DNA from: Solanum dulcamara
Taxonomy: Eukaryota; Streptophyta; Magnoliopsida; Solanales; Solanaceae
NCBI RefSeq assembly: GCF_947179165.1
Contig: NC_077245.1
Span: forward strand, 26,058,740 to 26,122,739
DNA length: 64,000 nucleotides
Reading direction: 5' to 3'
Shown one piece after another: positions 12,122 through 25,288 of the stretch (position 1 is the stretch's first letter; the number at the start of each line of letters is the position of its first letter). The position numbers and the translations under genes are program-made. Under the pieces are notes generated by a model, which searched no databases, was not told the origin of the DNA, and saw only the letters and a list, made by a program, of their open reading frames with translations.

Positions 12122-15100
12122 TTAGGCTTGCGTAGAAGGAAAGAGTTACGGGTATCGTTTCATCATATCTGCCTCCGCTTCCCAAATATCACTCTTTACT
12201 TATTGATTTCTCCACAATACTTTGATGGACACGACCTCTTTGTTTCTTGGATTCTTCACTTTCCGGTCTACGATTTCCACTGGAACCTCCTCATAAGTCA
12301 GATTCTCTTCAACACTCACATCTTCTAATGGTACAGTGGAATTAGGATCACCTAAAAAATTTCTCAACATCGATACATGAAATATAGGATGAACCATAGC
12401 CAACTCCAATGGTAAATCTAACTCACAAGCCTCCTTACCGATACGTCTTAATATATTATAAGGTACAATATATCTAAGACTCAATTTTCCTTTCTTACCA
12501 AAATGCATTACACCCTTCATGGGTGAAACCTTCAAATAGACCTAATCATTCAAATCAAATTTTAGCTCCCTCTTCCTAATATTTGAATAGGACTTTTGAA
12601 GAGTTTGAGTCGTCTTCAACTTTCCCTTATTAGTCTCACCTTATCCATAGCATCTATTACCAAATCTGGACTAATCAGGGCCATCCCGCCTACTTTAAAC
12701 CATCCCACTGGGACCTATATCTTCTTCCATACAATGCTTCAAGAGGAACAATTTGGATGCTAGGGTGATAATTATTGTTGTAGGCAAACTCAATCAATGG
12801 TAGATTCTCATACCAACTTCCTTTAAAATAAATAACACATGCCCTCAACATATCCTCTAAAGTTTGAATCATTCTTTCGGCTTGACCATCGGTTTGAGAA
12901 TGGAAAGTGGTACTTAACTTAACCTTTGGACCAAGACCCTTTTGAAATGACTTCCAAAAGTGTGAAGTGAATTGAGTACCTCGATATGATAAAATAGACA
13001 AGGGAAAACCATGTAGTCTTACACACTCACGAACATACAACTTAGCATAGTCTTTGGCACTATCAGAAGTCTTGACCGATAGAAAATGAGTCGATTTCGT
13101 CAATCAATCCACAACAACTCAAATAGAATTATATTGCCTTTTAGTACGAGGCAAATCCATCACAAATTCCATATTCACATCTTCCCACTTTCAAGTAGAA
13201 ATTTCAATGTCTTGAGCCAAATCTCTCAATTTCTTTTGCTCAACTTTAACTTGTTGATAATTGGACACCTAGATACGAACTCCATTATGTCTTTCTTTAT
13301 ACCATTCTACCAATACATTTCTCTTAAATCGTGATATATATTAGTGGATCCCGAGTATACCGAATACTAAGAAAAATGGGCCTTATCTAATATCAATTCT
13401 CTCAAACCATCAACATTAGGCACACACACCCGGCCTTGGTAGCGGAGTACCCTATCTCCCCTTGGGAGAAAAACCTTAATGACTTTTTTGGTAACCGGTT
13501 TCTTTAATTTAACCAACACCAGATCATTATCTTGCTTAGACTTGACATCCGCTATAAGAGATGGTTCTGAACCATTTTGAATAAGGATACCTCCATCATT
13601 GGAGTCAACCAAATGAACACCTAATTGAGCCAATCTATGTACATCCTTAACTAATTCTTTCTTAGCTTCCTCAACATGGGCAACACTATTCATAGACAGT
13701 CTACTTAGTGCATCGACAATCAGATTAGCTTTACCCGAATGGTATAATACACTCATATAATAGTCTTTCAACAATTCAAGCCATCGCCTTGGCGAATGTT
13801 CAAATCCTTTTGCTTAAACACATATTATAGACTCTTATGATTAAGAAGACATGATCCCAGGCCGATACTTGAGATGTACCCCCTCTTCTAGGTATATCAG
13901 TGAACACATCAACATGGACGCCATAAAGATAGTGTCTCCAAATCTTTGAAGGAAACACAACCGTTTCTAGTTTCAAGTCATGAGTCGGATAATTCTTTTC
14001 ATGCACCTTAAGTTGCCTAGAAGAATCGGCTATCACCTTACCATGCTGCATCAACACACAACCAAGGCCAACCCTTGAGGCATCACAATACACCACGAAA
14101 CCATCGGACCCTTCCAGTAATATCAAAATAGGAGTGGTAGTAAGACTATCTTTCAACTCTTGGAAACTATTCTCACAAGCTTTCGACCATTGGAACTTCA
14201 CTCTATTTTGAGTCAATTTAGTCAATGGTGATGAAATCGAGGAAAACCCTTCCATAAATCTTCTATAATATCCAACTAGGCCCAAGAAACTCCTAATATC
14301 TAAAAAAGACAATGGTCTAGGTCAATTCTTAACCACATCGGTTTTCATCGGATCAACCATAATCCCTTCACTAGACACAATGTGACCATGAAAAGCCACC
14401 TTCCTTAACCAAAACTCACACTTATTGAACTTGGAAAATAATTGCTTGTCCTTTAGAGTTTGCAACACAATCTTAAATGATTAGCATGCTCCTCCTCATT
14501 CTGAGAGTAAACCAAAATGTCATCAATAAATACAATTACAAACATGTCTAAATATTATTTGAACACTCTATTCATCAAATCCATGCATATCGTGGGGGCA
14601 TTAGTCAATCCAAATGACATAACTAAGAATTCATAATGGCTATACCTTGTTCGAAATGTTTTATTAGGGATATCACACTCCCTCACCCTTAGTTGGTGAT
14701 AATCGAAATGAAGGTCTATCTTGGAGAAATAACTTGTCCCTTGTAATTGGTCAAACAAATCATCTATCCTCATAATTGGATATTTATTTTTGATGGTTAC
14801 TTTGTTCAATTACCAATAGTCAATACACATAGGAAGCGAACCTTTCTTCTTCCTTACAAACAATATGGAAGCACCCCATGGGAATATACTTGGTTTAATG
14901 AAACATTTGTCTAACAAGTCTTTCAATTGATTATTTAACTCTTTTAGTTCCATGGGGGGCATTTGGTAAGGAGGGATAGAAATAGATTGAGTATCGGGAA
15001 GAAGCTCTATGCCAAAGTCAATTTCCCTTTTGAGAGGAACACCGGGTAGATCATCGAAAAACACATCAAGAAACTGATTAATAATAGGAACTGATTCTAG

Positions 15101-15540
15101 GGTAGGGGCTTCAAAATTAGTATCTCTAACCTTTACAAGATGGTATATGAAACCTTTGGAACTCATTTTTTGAGCTTTAAGGCACGGAATGAATTGAACT
15201 TTGAACATGAAATTACTACCCTCCCATTCTAGGACTGGCTCATTAGGGAATTGAAACTTAACCATTCGGGTTCTGCAATCAATAGAAGCATAACATGCAT
15301 ATAGACAATTCATACTAAGGATAATATCGAAATTGGTCATATCAAGCTCAACTAGATCACATAGATTAAATTTATGGAAAACCAAAACTGGACAACTTCT
15401 ATAGACTCTTTTAGCCAGAACCAACTCACCTATAGGAGCATAAATAAAAAAAGACTAACAATTTTTTGGGGCTAACATCAAATCTCATGGCCACATAAGG
15501 AGTAACAAAAGATAAATTTACACCCTAATCAAGCAAAGCA
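12122..15540 (-). pseudogene. Element A pol: protease, RT, RNase H, integrase, chromodomain-like tail
   Basis: Read right to left, the fragments show the aspartic-protease tail and the start of RT (15424-14810, up to the catalytic-core entry [16 protein letters not shown]). They continue with RT (14809-14555, with [13 protein letters not shown]), the FIDD catalytic motif region near 14520, and the RNase H domain (14312-13800, with [15 protein letters not shown]). The integrase zinc-binding and linker region follows (13774-13367), then the integrase core (13103-12690, with TDGQAERMIQTLEDMLRA), and a C-terminal segment with VHPIFHVSMLRNFLGDP and a chromodomain-like IVDRKVKNPRNKEVV (12535-12200). 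A stop at 12197-12199 cuts the chromodomain. The native stop is probably TAA at 12122-12124. At least eight stops or frameshifts separate the pieces, so no polyprotein can be made. Confidence 0.85.
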
Positions 15541-16726
15541 TAGACACCATAGTGAAAGACCCATAACATAATAGTAACAACATCAGGAGTCTCTTCTACC
15601 TCTTGCTTACCATGAAGAACACAAAATTGATTGTTGCATTTACTACCTTTTGGTTGAGCTTTGGCACCTTATGTTACTTGGCCTTGAGCACGACCATATT
15701 TAACCTTACACTTCATATCATGATGATCCAGCTTGCCATATTGATAGCACATATTCAAACCCTCCAGACACTTTCCCTTGTGATTCTTCCCACACTACTT
15801 GCATGTGGGGTAACTTAGCCAATAGGAGCACCTCCTTGAGTCTTAGGGTTGGGCACCCTATATTTTTCAAACCTTGGAGTAGTAGAATTTGAAAATGCTT
15901 GACCGAAGATAATTTGGCCAAAATAGGGACGCCCACCACTTCTGGACTTAACATTAGAGGAATCACCACCATCGGTCCTTGCCCTCTTAGACTCTCTATT
16001 TTTCTTCTTTAGATTTTCACTCTCTATTTGCTCCACATAATTCATAAGTCTAGATATGTTCATTTCCCGAATCAACATGGCCATCTTACACTCCTTAGAA
16101 ATCATATCCAATACACCCAACATAAACTTTCACATACGAGCTCTTGGGTCAACAATCATAAATGGAGTATATTTCGATAATTTGGTGAACTTAAGGGCAT
16201 ACTCCCTCACACTCCTACCACCTTGCTTAAGATTGATGAACTCTTGTATCTTAGTGGCCCTCAACTCCTATGGGAAAAAATGATCAAGAAACACCCCTTT
16301 GAATTCTTTCCAAGTCATGGGATAGCTTCTCTAGTCCTCTCACTCTTCCATTGATCAAACCAAATCCTAGCAACATCCTTCAATTGATAAGTTGCCAACT
16401 CGCCCTCTCAACTGGGATAACCTCCATAATCTCTATAATAATGTAAATGCAATCAACAAACTCTTATAGATCTTCTTCCACATTGGAACCCCAAAATTCA
16501 GGAGGATTCATCTTCATAAAGACACACACCCTTGTTGCTATTATACCCACACTTGGTTCACAATGGCAACCACTTCACGGTTGACTTGTGCCTTCATGGA
16601 TTGAGCAAGTACTTAGAAGGCTTCTCAAAACTCGACATTGGTCACTTGGTCATTCAAGGGCCCATTTAGAACTTGTTTTCCCTTTTCAACCGCATTCCTT
16701 TAAGCGAGGTATCTTCATGGAGGCAT
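15541..16726 (-). pseudogene. Element A gag (capsid and nucleocapsid), broken
   Basis: The start codon is probably 16724-16726, where MP-type N termini of this Gag family begin. Capsid sequence continues to about 16130. The basic linker (ESENLKKKNRESKRART, 16123-15815) and a remnant of the CCHC zinc-knuckle region near 15800-15700 follow. Several frame changes interrupt it. It is homologous to the plus-strand gag at 409-1335 and to element B gag. Confidence 0.75.
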
Positions 16727-16930
16727 TTTCTAAAAATCACAAAGAACAAGTATAAAAGGAAAAAGGCTTAGAGTAGCACTCTACCATACGATATAGATCA
16801 TGAAAGAAGTAAGATTTTCCTAAGACATTTCGTAGCCTTCTACTTATAGATGTGGCGCGCTTCACACTGATGAACAAGACTCTACTTAATATAGCATGTT
16901 AGACTCCATAGGACACCACTAAACCTTGTA

Positions 16931-16942
16931 CTCTGATACTAA
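16931..16942 (-). other. Primer-binding site of element A
   Basis: The plus strand reads CTCTGATACTAA, the complement of TGGTATCAGAG with one change, 3 bp from the LTR. It would pair with the 3' end of initiator tRNA-Met. Confidence 0.75.
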
Positions 16943-16945
16943 GTT

Positions 16946-19054
16946 TGTCACGTCCCAAGCCTAGGGCCTAGATGTGACATGGCGATAAGGAACCCAAAAG
17001 AACCCAACCAAGCCATCTTAGCATATATTGCATATATAAGGTAAAGAAACATGATAAGATAAGCGGAAGAATCCTTTCAATAAGAAGTCAAAGAAAGGTA
17101 AACTTCAACATGTCCAAAATAGACTTACATCAATTTGAAATGTCTACACATGCCTCTATTCTAGACACGATGGGAGTTAGGACAAGCTTCTAGATCACCC
17201 GAATCATAAGAGAAAAATTCAAGTAAACCACATAAAAGAAAAGTCATTTCCTTGATGAATGAGGACTCACCAACTCTTGAAAACTAAAGTAAATCTAGCC
17301 ACGAATCTAAGGAGTATGAATGTCATATGTCCCTACATTATGAGACAATGTAGGCACAATATATGTTAGTACATAGAAGGTACTAAGTATGTGAGATATG
17401 CATAAACAAGTAAAGGAACATGAAAAATATGGCATGAGATGTATGACCATCATAATGAACATGAAATGATAAAGCACTTGAAACATATAAAAACTTATGG
17501 TCAATACATCATAAAACTTCATAATGAAACATACATCTTTGCATATAATTTATGTGGGATAAGACCTTTAACCGACATCTTAAGAGCATCCAAGCTATAA
17601 CATGGAATCCGATGTAACACTCACATCGAGAAGAGAGAGGCTACTTTCCAAGGTAGACTCTGTGAGATAACTTTAACTTTGTGAGTTATATGTGGATCCA
17701 TTAGCTAAGCCATGAAGGCAACCTACGGGGGCAATGTAGTTTGGGACTTTAGGTTGCTACTAGAATTGTTTTGGGTAATTAACTATGTTACTGGGCCAAA
17801 CCTTACCTATAAGTCCTCTCGATGCTTAGTCAATATCCAAAAAAACATTAAATCATAGAAAATATAATTATTAAATTATCATGAAAATAATCCTTAGAGT
17901 AGCTCATTAACTTTAGTAATTCATAGGAATCCATTGACTTCAGTGAGAATTGTCCTTATCACCACCTCAAACATGATTGTGTAAGAATTGTACTTATCCC
18001 ATCATAATAACTTTCTTGAATAATAATTGATCATCATCATAAATTTTATCATTAAATCATAATCTCAACTTTGTTCATAAAAACTTTCTGTGAACATCAT
18101 TCAACTCATAATCAAACTCATGTGAATTATTTTTGAACTTTTTAATCATGATTGAAAATAGATTTATGCATGGGCACTCGTAATACAACTTGAAATCATG
18201 TAATTAATGTAAAAAAACTTACAATGATCAATCATAACAACTAAAAATGTAATTGAAATAACCCAATGTAATATACTATAATTAGGGTTACAATCCATTT
18301 AATTTTAATAAGATTTTGAGAGAAACCATTGAGACTCCATGGGTGAAAAGAACCCATGGATCAATACTCACATACCTTGGTAAAATCATTTTGAAATTGA
18401 AGAAGAACCTTGGTAAAATTGAAACCCTAGCTTGAAATTTAAAGAAGAGCTTGAGAGGATTTGATTAGTCTTGCCTAAGGGGAAATTTGAAGAATGATTT
18501 AGAATTGAGGGAATTTATAAGAGTTGGGTAATTATAGGCTTAAACTTGGACATAATAGTGTCCATATATATTGAACCGAACTTTGAGAAAAGACAAGATT
18601 GCCTTTCATTAAACTCAAATTTTGGGACTATGAGTCAACTTCTACGAATCGTCCTCAATTATACGACTCGTAGACTTGAGTCGTTGTGCAGGTCATGAAT
18701 TTCTGAGATTTAATAGCCTTTGAAGTTGTGTCTATGAGTCATTTTTATGATTCGTCATCATGATTAGGAGTCTTCGAATCGTCCTACAGGCCTGAAAACC
18801 TGGAACTTTTTAGGACTCTGAAGTTTGTGTACAAGTCATCCTTACGACTCATCAACAAGACGACGACTCATCCTATTGAGTCATAGGACTCCTCCTAAGG
18901 ATGGTCCTGAACAATGCTCAAGAGGTCACTCTACAACCTGTTTCTACGATTCATAGAAGTGACTATGAATCATCTAGGGTGTCGTAGATTCAGAAATAAT
19001 CATATTTTTGAGAATTTTTTTTTTTTTTGACTTTTTGGCTTCTGGGGTTTTACA
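16946..19054 (-). repeat. 5' LTR of element A
   Basis: It begins TGTCACGTCCC at 16946 and ends TTTTACA at 19054 on the plus strand, so in element sense it runs TGTAAAA...TGACA. The length is 2109 bp. A cluster of CTACGA/TCGTAG words lies at 18610-18980, the U3 start in element sense. Confidence 0.85.
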
Positions 19055-20185
19055 CGTACTTGCAATGTGAGTATAGGTCTTTGAACATCACAATATCATA
19101 CTTGCATCATTCATTTCATTAGGTTCCTAGGTCACTAGTTAAGGATCCTAAGTCACATTTCTTCATAACTTACATGGAATTCATAACTTGAACATATTTA
19201 TAATCCATGATCATAATTCATACATCAATTTAGAGTAAAACTCATATACATAGTCAATTTGGATGAAAACCAAGAGAATACTTGAAATCATTGTACTCCA
19301 TAATCATACTTCATGTATATCAATATTGAAAATAGCTTCATGCATGGTCATTCATAATTCAGCTTGAATTCATGCTATTAATGTAAAATCACACTTATAA
19401 GGATCATTGATAACAATTTAAAACGTAACTGAAAAATCCAAACACAATTCATACCAATTAGAGTTTAAAGATAATGAAATTTTATGAGATTTTTGGGTAA
19501 AACCTTGGGACTCCATGGGTCAAAGGAACCCATAGATAATTCCCCACACGCCTTGGTAAAATCAACTTAGAATTGAAGAGCAACCTTGATGAATTTGAAA
19601 CCCTAGCTTGAATTTGTAGTAGAAGCTTGAGGGAGAATTTATAGTCTTGCCTTATGGAATTTTTTTTTTTTTTTAAGAATGGATTAAATAGGAAGAGAAT
19701 TTAAAAAGTTGGGTATATAAAGACTTTGAACTTGATCATAAAAGTGTCTAGGTTCATTAAACCGGACTTGGAAAAAGATGGAAATAACCTTCACTAAAAA
19801 AATTAATTTGATCCTAGAATTGACTCTATGAGTCATAGGAATAGTGACAAGTAAGATTTTGGAAAAATACCTAAAAATCAGGTCTCTAAAGTTTTTGTAC
19901 GACTCATTTTGATAAGTCGTCAACTCCTCTACTACTCGTCATGTTGAGTCGTAGAGCGGGTTCTAAGGCTCTATAGTTGCAGGTGTTCAGGCACTGCACT
20001 AAGGCTCAGTAGTTGCGGGTGTTCATACCCTGCACTACGAATGATTTCGACAAGTCGTAGACTCCTTCATGAGTCGTCAAATGACTCGTAGACATATATA
20101 CTTTACTAATTAAATTTTCCAACCCCAGACTCACTTTCACGATTTGCTTCTACAACTCATAAAGTTCAACTTTTGGGGTCTTACA
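19055..20185 (-). mobile_element. Partial Ty3/gypsy LTR (U3 side)
   Basis: It matches the U3 half of the element A LTR: CTCCATGGGTCAAAGGAACC near 19511, CCTTGGTAAAATC, an array of CTATGAGTCATAG and TCGTAG words (19820-20100), and the end GGGGTCTTACA at 20185. The other half is missing. It may be the LTR into which element A inserted, but the left-hand partner cannot be identified. A 37-bp tandem repeat is present at 19966-20038. Confidence 0.6.
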
Positions 20186-22354
20186 ATAGGCCAGTTTTGA
20201 TCAAATGAGAATTTGGCTAGATTTTGACTTGGGGAGAATTTGCACTATGGGGAGATCAAGTCCACGATCGCGATGCAAACCTATCGCTCACCCTTTTGGA
20301 AATGCATTTTTTGGAAAAATTTATGTTCTGGGATACTTGACCTAAAAATCCACCAAGGCCATTTTTGCAATATTTTACCTTATTATATCATATTCCAACC
20401 TTCAAATACCTGAGATATTACAGAAATTAACCTGGGATCCAATTGCACCTTGAACACTGCCTCGGGCCCAATAATACATAATAAAACATAAGGCATCACA
20501 AGCCTACCGCTAAACATAAAGTAAAAAGATCGGGGAATGGCTCAAAATCATATAGGGGAAGAAAATATATTTAAGATCGATGCTTTACCCTGAAATATTC
20601 CATTCCAGCTCCCAACGAGTACAGCTAATCCAAACCTTCGGCTACGATGAGCCACTGAGGTCTCTAGCACTAGTAAAAAGGTACATCATCCATAACAAGC
20701 CCTATCAGAAGTTATGCCTAGCTATAAGGGCGGTACAACACATGATAAAGCATCTAAAGCTCAAATCTATCCTACGGCCATCAACATGAATCATAAATAA
20801 GGATAATATCACTAATTCAAACCGCAAACAAGGCCATAAGCCTAAACTAAGGATATCACACAACTGTTCTAGTCTAAGGCTCAACCGCGAGTCAAGAATG
20901 AATGGGAGAAGGCAAACCCTATACCCGACAAGTACCAGCCTAAATAACATACATTATATAGCTCAGTCAAAGTTGAAGATCGTAGCCTACCTCGAAGCCG
21001 ATCACACATGCTCTAAATCTACTAATTTAAAATTTTCCACCTCTAAATCACCTTCAATTGGCGCCACGCTAACAAAATATTAATCACGACGTCAATACGA
21101 ACGTTTTTACACCAAAATCGCATTTTTTAAAGACAAACCCAAAATTGGATCTAAAATGGAATTATGGGACCCGCATTGGGAATCCTGAAATTGACTTCTT
21201 GAAAAGGTTCATTTGAGCTTAATGAACTTGTGTTCCAAAATACAACACAATTCAATGCACGAAACTAAGGAAATCAACCTATGCATCAATTCACCAATAA
21301 AGCTTTAAAGAAAGAGAGAGGACATTCCCTTCATGCATGAAATTACCCTAATATGATGACTTTTGAAGTCCCCCGAACACTCCATAGTGTATCCACAAAC
21401 AAGTAACACTTGAAATCGCCCAAAATAGAGCTCTCAAGCTCAAGAAATCGCAAAAAGAATATAGGGGGTCGAGTTAGTGCATGACTTGTCTTATTTAAAA
21501 GACCATTCAAAATGTTCTTTGCGATCGCGGCCTACTCCCAAAAAAGCATTGTGAACGCCCTCCCCCCCCACCGACCCCCGATCGCGAAGAATAGGGTTGC
21601 TCAACCTCGAGATAGCGGTCGTATACCATGCAATCGCGGAGGTCTGCTCAACGTGTTTCGCCAATGGGGACCCCAAGGCCCACGAACGCGAAGGTCATTT
21701 AGACCTACACCAACTGAGTTGCATTAGCTGGTTTACCCAAGTTGAAAAATCTCTGACGGGGTGGCCGGGATTCGTTCGGAACCTTGAACATGCAAATGAG
21801 ATATGCTACCGTACTAAATTTGACTTCCGGACTCAACGACGCAGTCAAAATTTCCATTCGAGGTCATCTCAACAAAAGTGGGTTCCACATTCAAGCACCA
21901 TTTTAAGAAAAAATTTACAAGGGTGCTCGGAATGAGACCAGAAGCTCCGGAAACCGCACGAAGGATCATTCTAGACCAAACTCAATATTTTGGAGCTAAT
22001 CGCAATGACGAAATTTCAATCCGAGCACTTTTATCAAAAATGTTGACCAAGGTTAAACTTAGGTTAAAGTTTACAGGATAAAATACCTAATGTTACTAGG
22101 CTAAAATGACAATTCCGAAGCTGATGGAACAATCAGAATTCTATTCTGATGTCGTTTTTCTAAAGTTTTGACTGAAATCGACCATTCAAACTCCAAGAGC
22201 TCTAAAACAGGAAAATGGGCATAAAACCTAAACAATGACCAGGTGACCGAGCTGTCAATGCTAGCAAGTCATAAATGACTTGGGGTCGCTACAAAAAAGC
22301 TCTAAACGCTAAAAAGATTGAAAAATACAGTAAATGACCTGGAGAGTCATTACA
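20186..22354 (-). mobile_element. LTR fragment of a second gypsy-like family
   Basis: It ends GGAGAGTCATTACA at 22354, so in minus sense it starts TGTAATGACTCTCC. A GC-rich array of GCGATCGCG/ATCGCG words lies at about 21520-21690, near that end. The open frames in 21500-22080 overlap on both strands and look like chance frames in GC-rich repeat DNA. No coding domain is seen. The left boundary is uncertain. Confidence 0.45.
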
Positions 22355-25288
22355 CGTGAGGAAGTGTGCTTAAGCACCCTGCATCTTTAGAGTTCAAGAA
22401 ATCCAAAAGCCTCGTCCTGTTAGCTTGATGCAAGGCTTTTTTGTTACTAGAAACTCACTCGAAAAATATTCTAATCATAAAAAATACATCTATGCATTCC
22501 ACCATATTAAAACTTATAATATTAAAATATGCACCGTGAAAAAAAAAGTAGTAAACTAGACAGAAGGCCAAATTAGTAAAGCCTAAATCGAAGGAGAAGC
22601 ACAATAATCATTCCAAGATCATGATTTTATAATTAAGCCTTTATTCTCGTAAAATGCAAGTTACCAATCTACTAAATGAATATAACTATTGTTAAATCTG
22701 CAAGAAAATATTTCAGTGTTTTGCCATAACAAAGAGGTGAAACTCAGAAATGGCTGACGCTTAGAAGAGTATAGATATCAAGCATAAATAGACCCGCATA
22801 AATAAACAACATATAAATAGTTTCTGCCATCATGTTCATTCATGAAATTATTAATGCATTAATCATGAAAAGAGTATTAAAAGTTAATCTTTAATTAACG
22901 ACGCACAACCTTTTTTTTTTCTGTGATGAAAGATTTTAAAATAAGAAATATAACCAAAAAACTGAGATTAAAGATAAATAATAATTCTGAGATGTGAGAA
23001 TGTAACCTCCCTGGATCTAAAATCCTCATATATATGCGTGCGCGTGTATATGTATGTAAAAAATTGATTCTTTTGTTAAAACGAAAAGATTTGCGGGTGT
23101 TATAATTTTTCAACAACAAGAAAGTTATTGCAAAAACTTCAACTCTTGTTTGATAAAATCAATCACTAAGATGGTTGCAATAACTGAAGCGTAAGCGTGA
23201 GAGAGACGGTTGAGTGACATTTTTACAAAGAAAAGCTTTTGATTTTTAAATAAATGAATTGGACAGAGGTTTAGGGTTAAATCCTAGAGTTGTTTTATTC
23301 TATTTTATAAAAAATTAACAAGTTTTAGATAACATACTTCAGATCCCATTTAATTTACGAAAAATGACCAAATTTTTTAAAAAACTATGAGAAATTGAAC
23401 AAAATGCTTTCACATATAGTTTGGTCTAAAAATATCATTACAGTCAATAGTTTGGTTCAAAAATGCGCATATTATTACGTAACGGGTCAAAATATCTTTT
23501 TTAAAATAATTATAATTTTTTTAAAAAATACATTATTTTTTTAATCATGATTTTTTAATTAAAAATGCTTATTCTACTTCAATTCGGAAAATATTAGGAA
23601 ATAAATATATTTTCTAGTTTATTAGAATTTTTTTATCACTATCTAATTGAAAACTAATGATGGGGTTATTATGATCTTTTTATATGTATATTACTTATAT
23701 AATCAGTTAAAAAAATACATGAAGTTATTTTATTTTAATTATTTAATGAGATTAAGAAGAAAAAAATATTTCCTTTTTATTATTTATTAGTTAAAGTGAT
23801 TTTAAAATAAAAGCAAAAAGAATACGATTTTTTAAAACTGATATTTTTATTATGAATAAGATATGTTTGAAAAAAAAAACTAATTTATCAGGAAAATGAT
23901 ATTTTTACCCATTAAGAAATAATAGGAGAATTTTTAGATCAAATTATTAACCGAAGATATTTTTATCCAAATTCACATAATTTAAGGATATCTTATCCCT
24001 TTTGTGTTTAATATAATTCCAATTTAAGTAAGACTTTGACCAAATTTGGTCAAAATTATCACTTTTTAAAATTTCAAACACTTGAATGACTCTCTTTGGT
24101 GTAAATTTTGTACTAACACTGCTAAGCCATCGCCACTTGGGAAGTCCAAGGGGGTAGGTATGGAAAGTTTTAAGGTCATTTGGACAAAATAATTATAGGA
24201 ATCTTGCTTTGTATTGGTACAAGTCCCAGCCGCCTTCTCCTTTTTCATTTCTTCAGTAGTAAAACAAAATTAGTTAGCATGAAATGAATTACAGTTAAAA
24301 ACAAAAAGTATATAGTAAATTCGTATAATAGACCATAATTAATTCCAAGTGGTTCTCCTTTCTATTATAGTTATTCTTAGTTTTTTCAGCTTTTTATTAT
24401 TTTAGGACTGATCATATATATCCTCTTTTGATGGATTATTTTATTATAAATTAATAGATTGGTGTGCTAGTATGATAAAAGTATTTTCTGATAGATTAGA
24501 CTTACATAACTACGTTAAAATACGGAGGGATTTATAAGATCTGAAGTATAAGAAATTAGATATATTTTTTATGTGTTAAATTCGAAGTTTTCTGAGAACA
24601 TCTATAAGTATTAGCTTTTAATTTCTGATTGAATTGTGCTTTTAGAATTGAAGAAACTTGATAAGAAATTGTTCTGCTTTACGTTTTGGGGCATCCATAC
24701 ATATATATTTATCGACTGCAATGTGAAGTGCTAGTTGATGATACTTCCTCATAGTCATCATGATCATCTCTTCTTATTTTAATTTATTTATTCAAGATTA
24801 AAAGTTGGAAGAAAATTGAGATTTCAATCGGATATTTTTATTTATTTATTTTAGTTGTTTTTCATGAGATGTCCAAACGGATCCTTAATATTAAGAGTGA
24901 GAATATAATATTGATATCATGTGAACTGTTTGATCTAAAAGTTAATTTTTCAGAACTGATATTTTTATTTATTTATTTTAGCTACTTTTCATGATCTTGC
25001 TTAGATGTGAACGTGATCAGTGAGTTCTTTCACAAAATGTTCCAACTTGCAAGAAAGTTGAAAAGAAACAACACCACAATGACATCTTTGCTCAAAGAAA
25101 AAAAAAGAGGAAATTATAATTATGTATACACTACCCAAATTGGAAAAAAAGATATGCTTTCTTCCAAATTTGAATACAATATATTTGAAAAAGGAATTGT
25201 TTATTATGGCCTTTAATTGACTTATTGTGCTTCAAGTAATTTACTCCTTGTATCTTTTTATTTCTTTGCTTCTTGTTCAACTCCAACA
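22355..25288. other. AT-rich intergenic region upstream of the subfamily XII receptor kinase
   Basis: No gene is recognisable. It contains homopolymer runs, a TATATGCGTGCGCGTGTATA tract near 23031, a perfect 20-bp palindrome made of two inverted W-boxes at 24035-24054, and the presumed promoter of the gene that starts at 25289. Confidence 0.6.
24035..24054. promoter_or_regulatory. Inverted W-box pair in a perfect palindrome
   Basis: The arms are TTTGACCAAA and TTTGGTCAAA. TTGACC is the core bound by WRKY factors. The site lies about 1.2 kb upstream of the receptor-kinase start codon. That it is functional is only inferred. Confidence 0.35.

Larger units (their letters stand above)
9838..19054 (-). 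mobile_element. Element A: near-complete, dead Ty3/gypsy chromovirus
   Basis: Two homologous LTRs (9838-11872 and 16946-19054) flank a minus-strand gag-pol region with the order gag, protease, reverse transcriptase, RNase H, integrase, chromodomain-like tail. This is the gypsy order. The primer site is next to the right LTR and a polypurine tract next to the left LTR, so transcription would run right to left. The left LTR lacks roughly its first 50 bases, so the element is not quite full length and no target duplication can be read. The LTRs differ by many substitutions and small indels, and the coding region has many breaks, so it is an old insertion. Confidence 0.85.

Noticed and set aside
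21512..22081. Overlapping open frames on both strands in a GC-richer stretch
   Set aside because: No domain or codon signature. They lie in an LTR-like repeat with GCGATCGCG words, where chance frames are expected.
24066..24248. Short minus-strand frame between repeats and the receptor kinase
   Set aside because: 60 residues with no recognised domain and no supporting signals. Probably chance.
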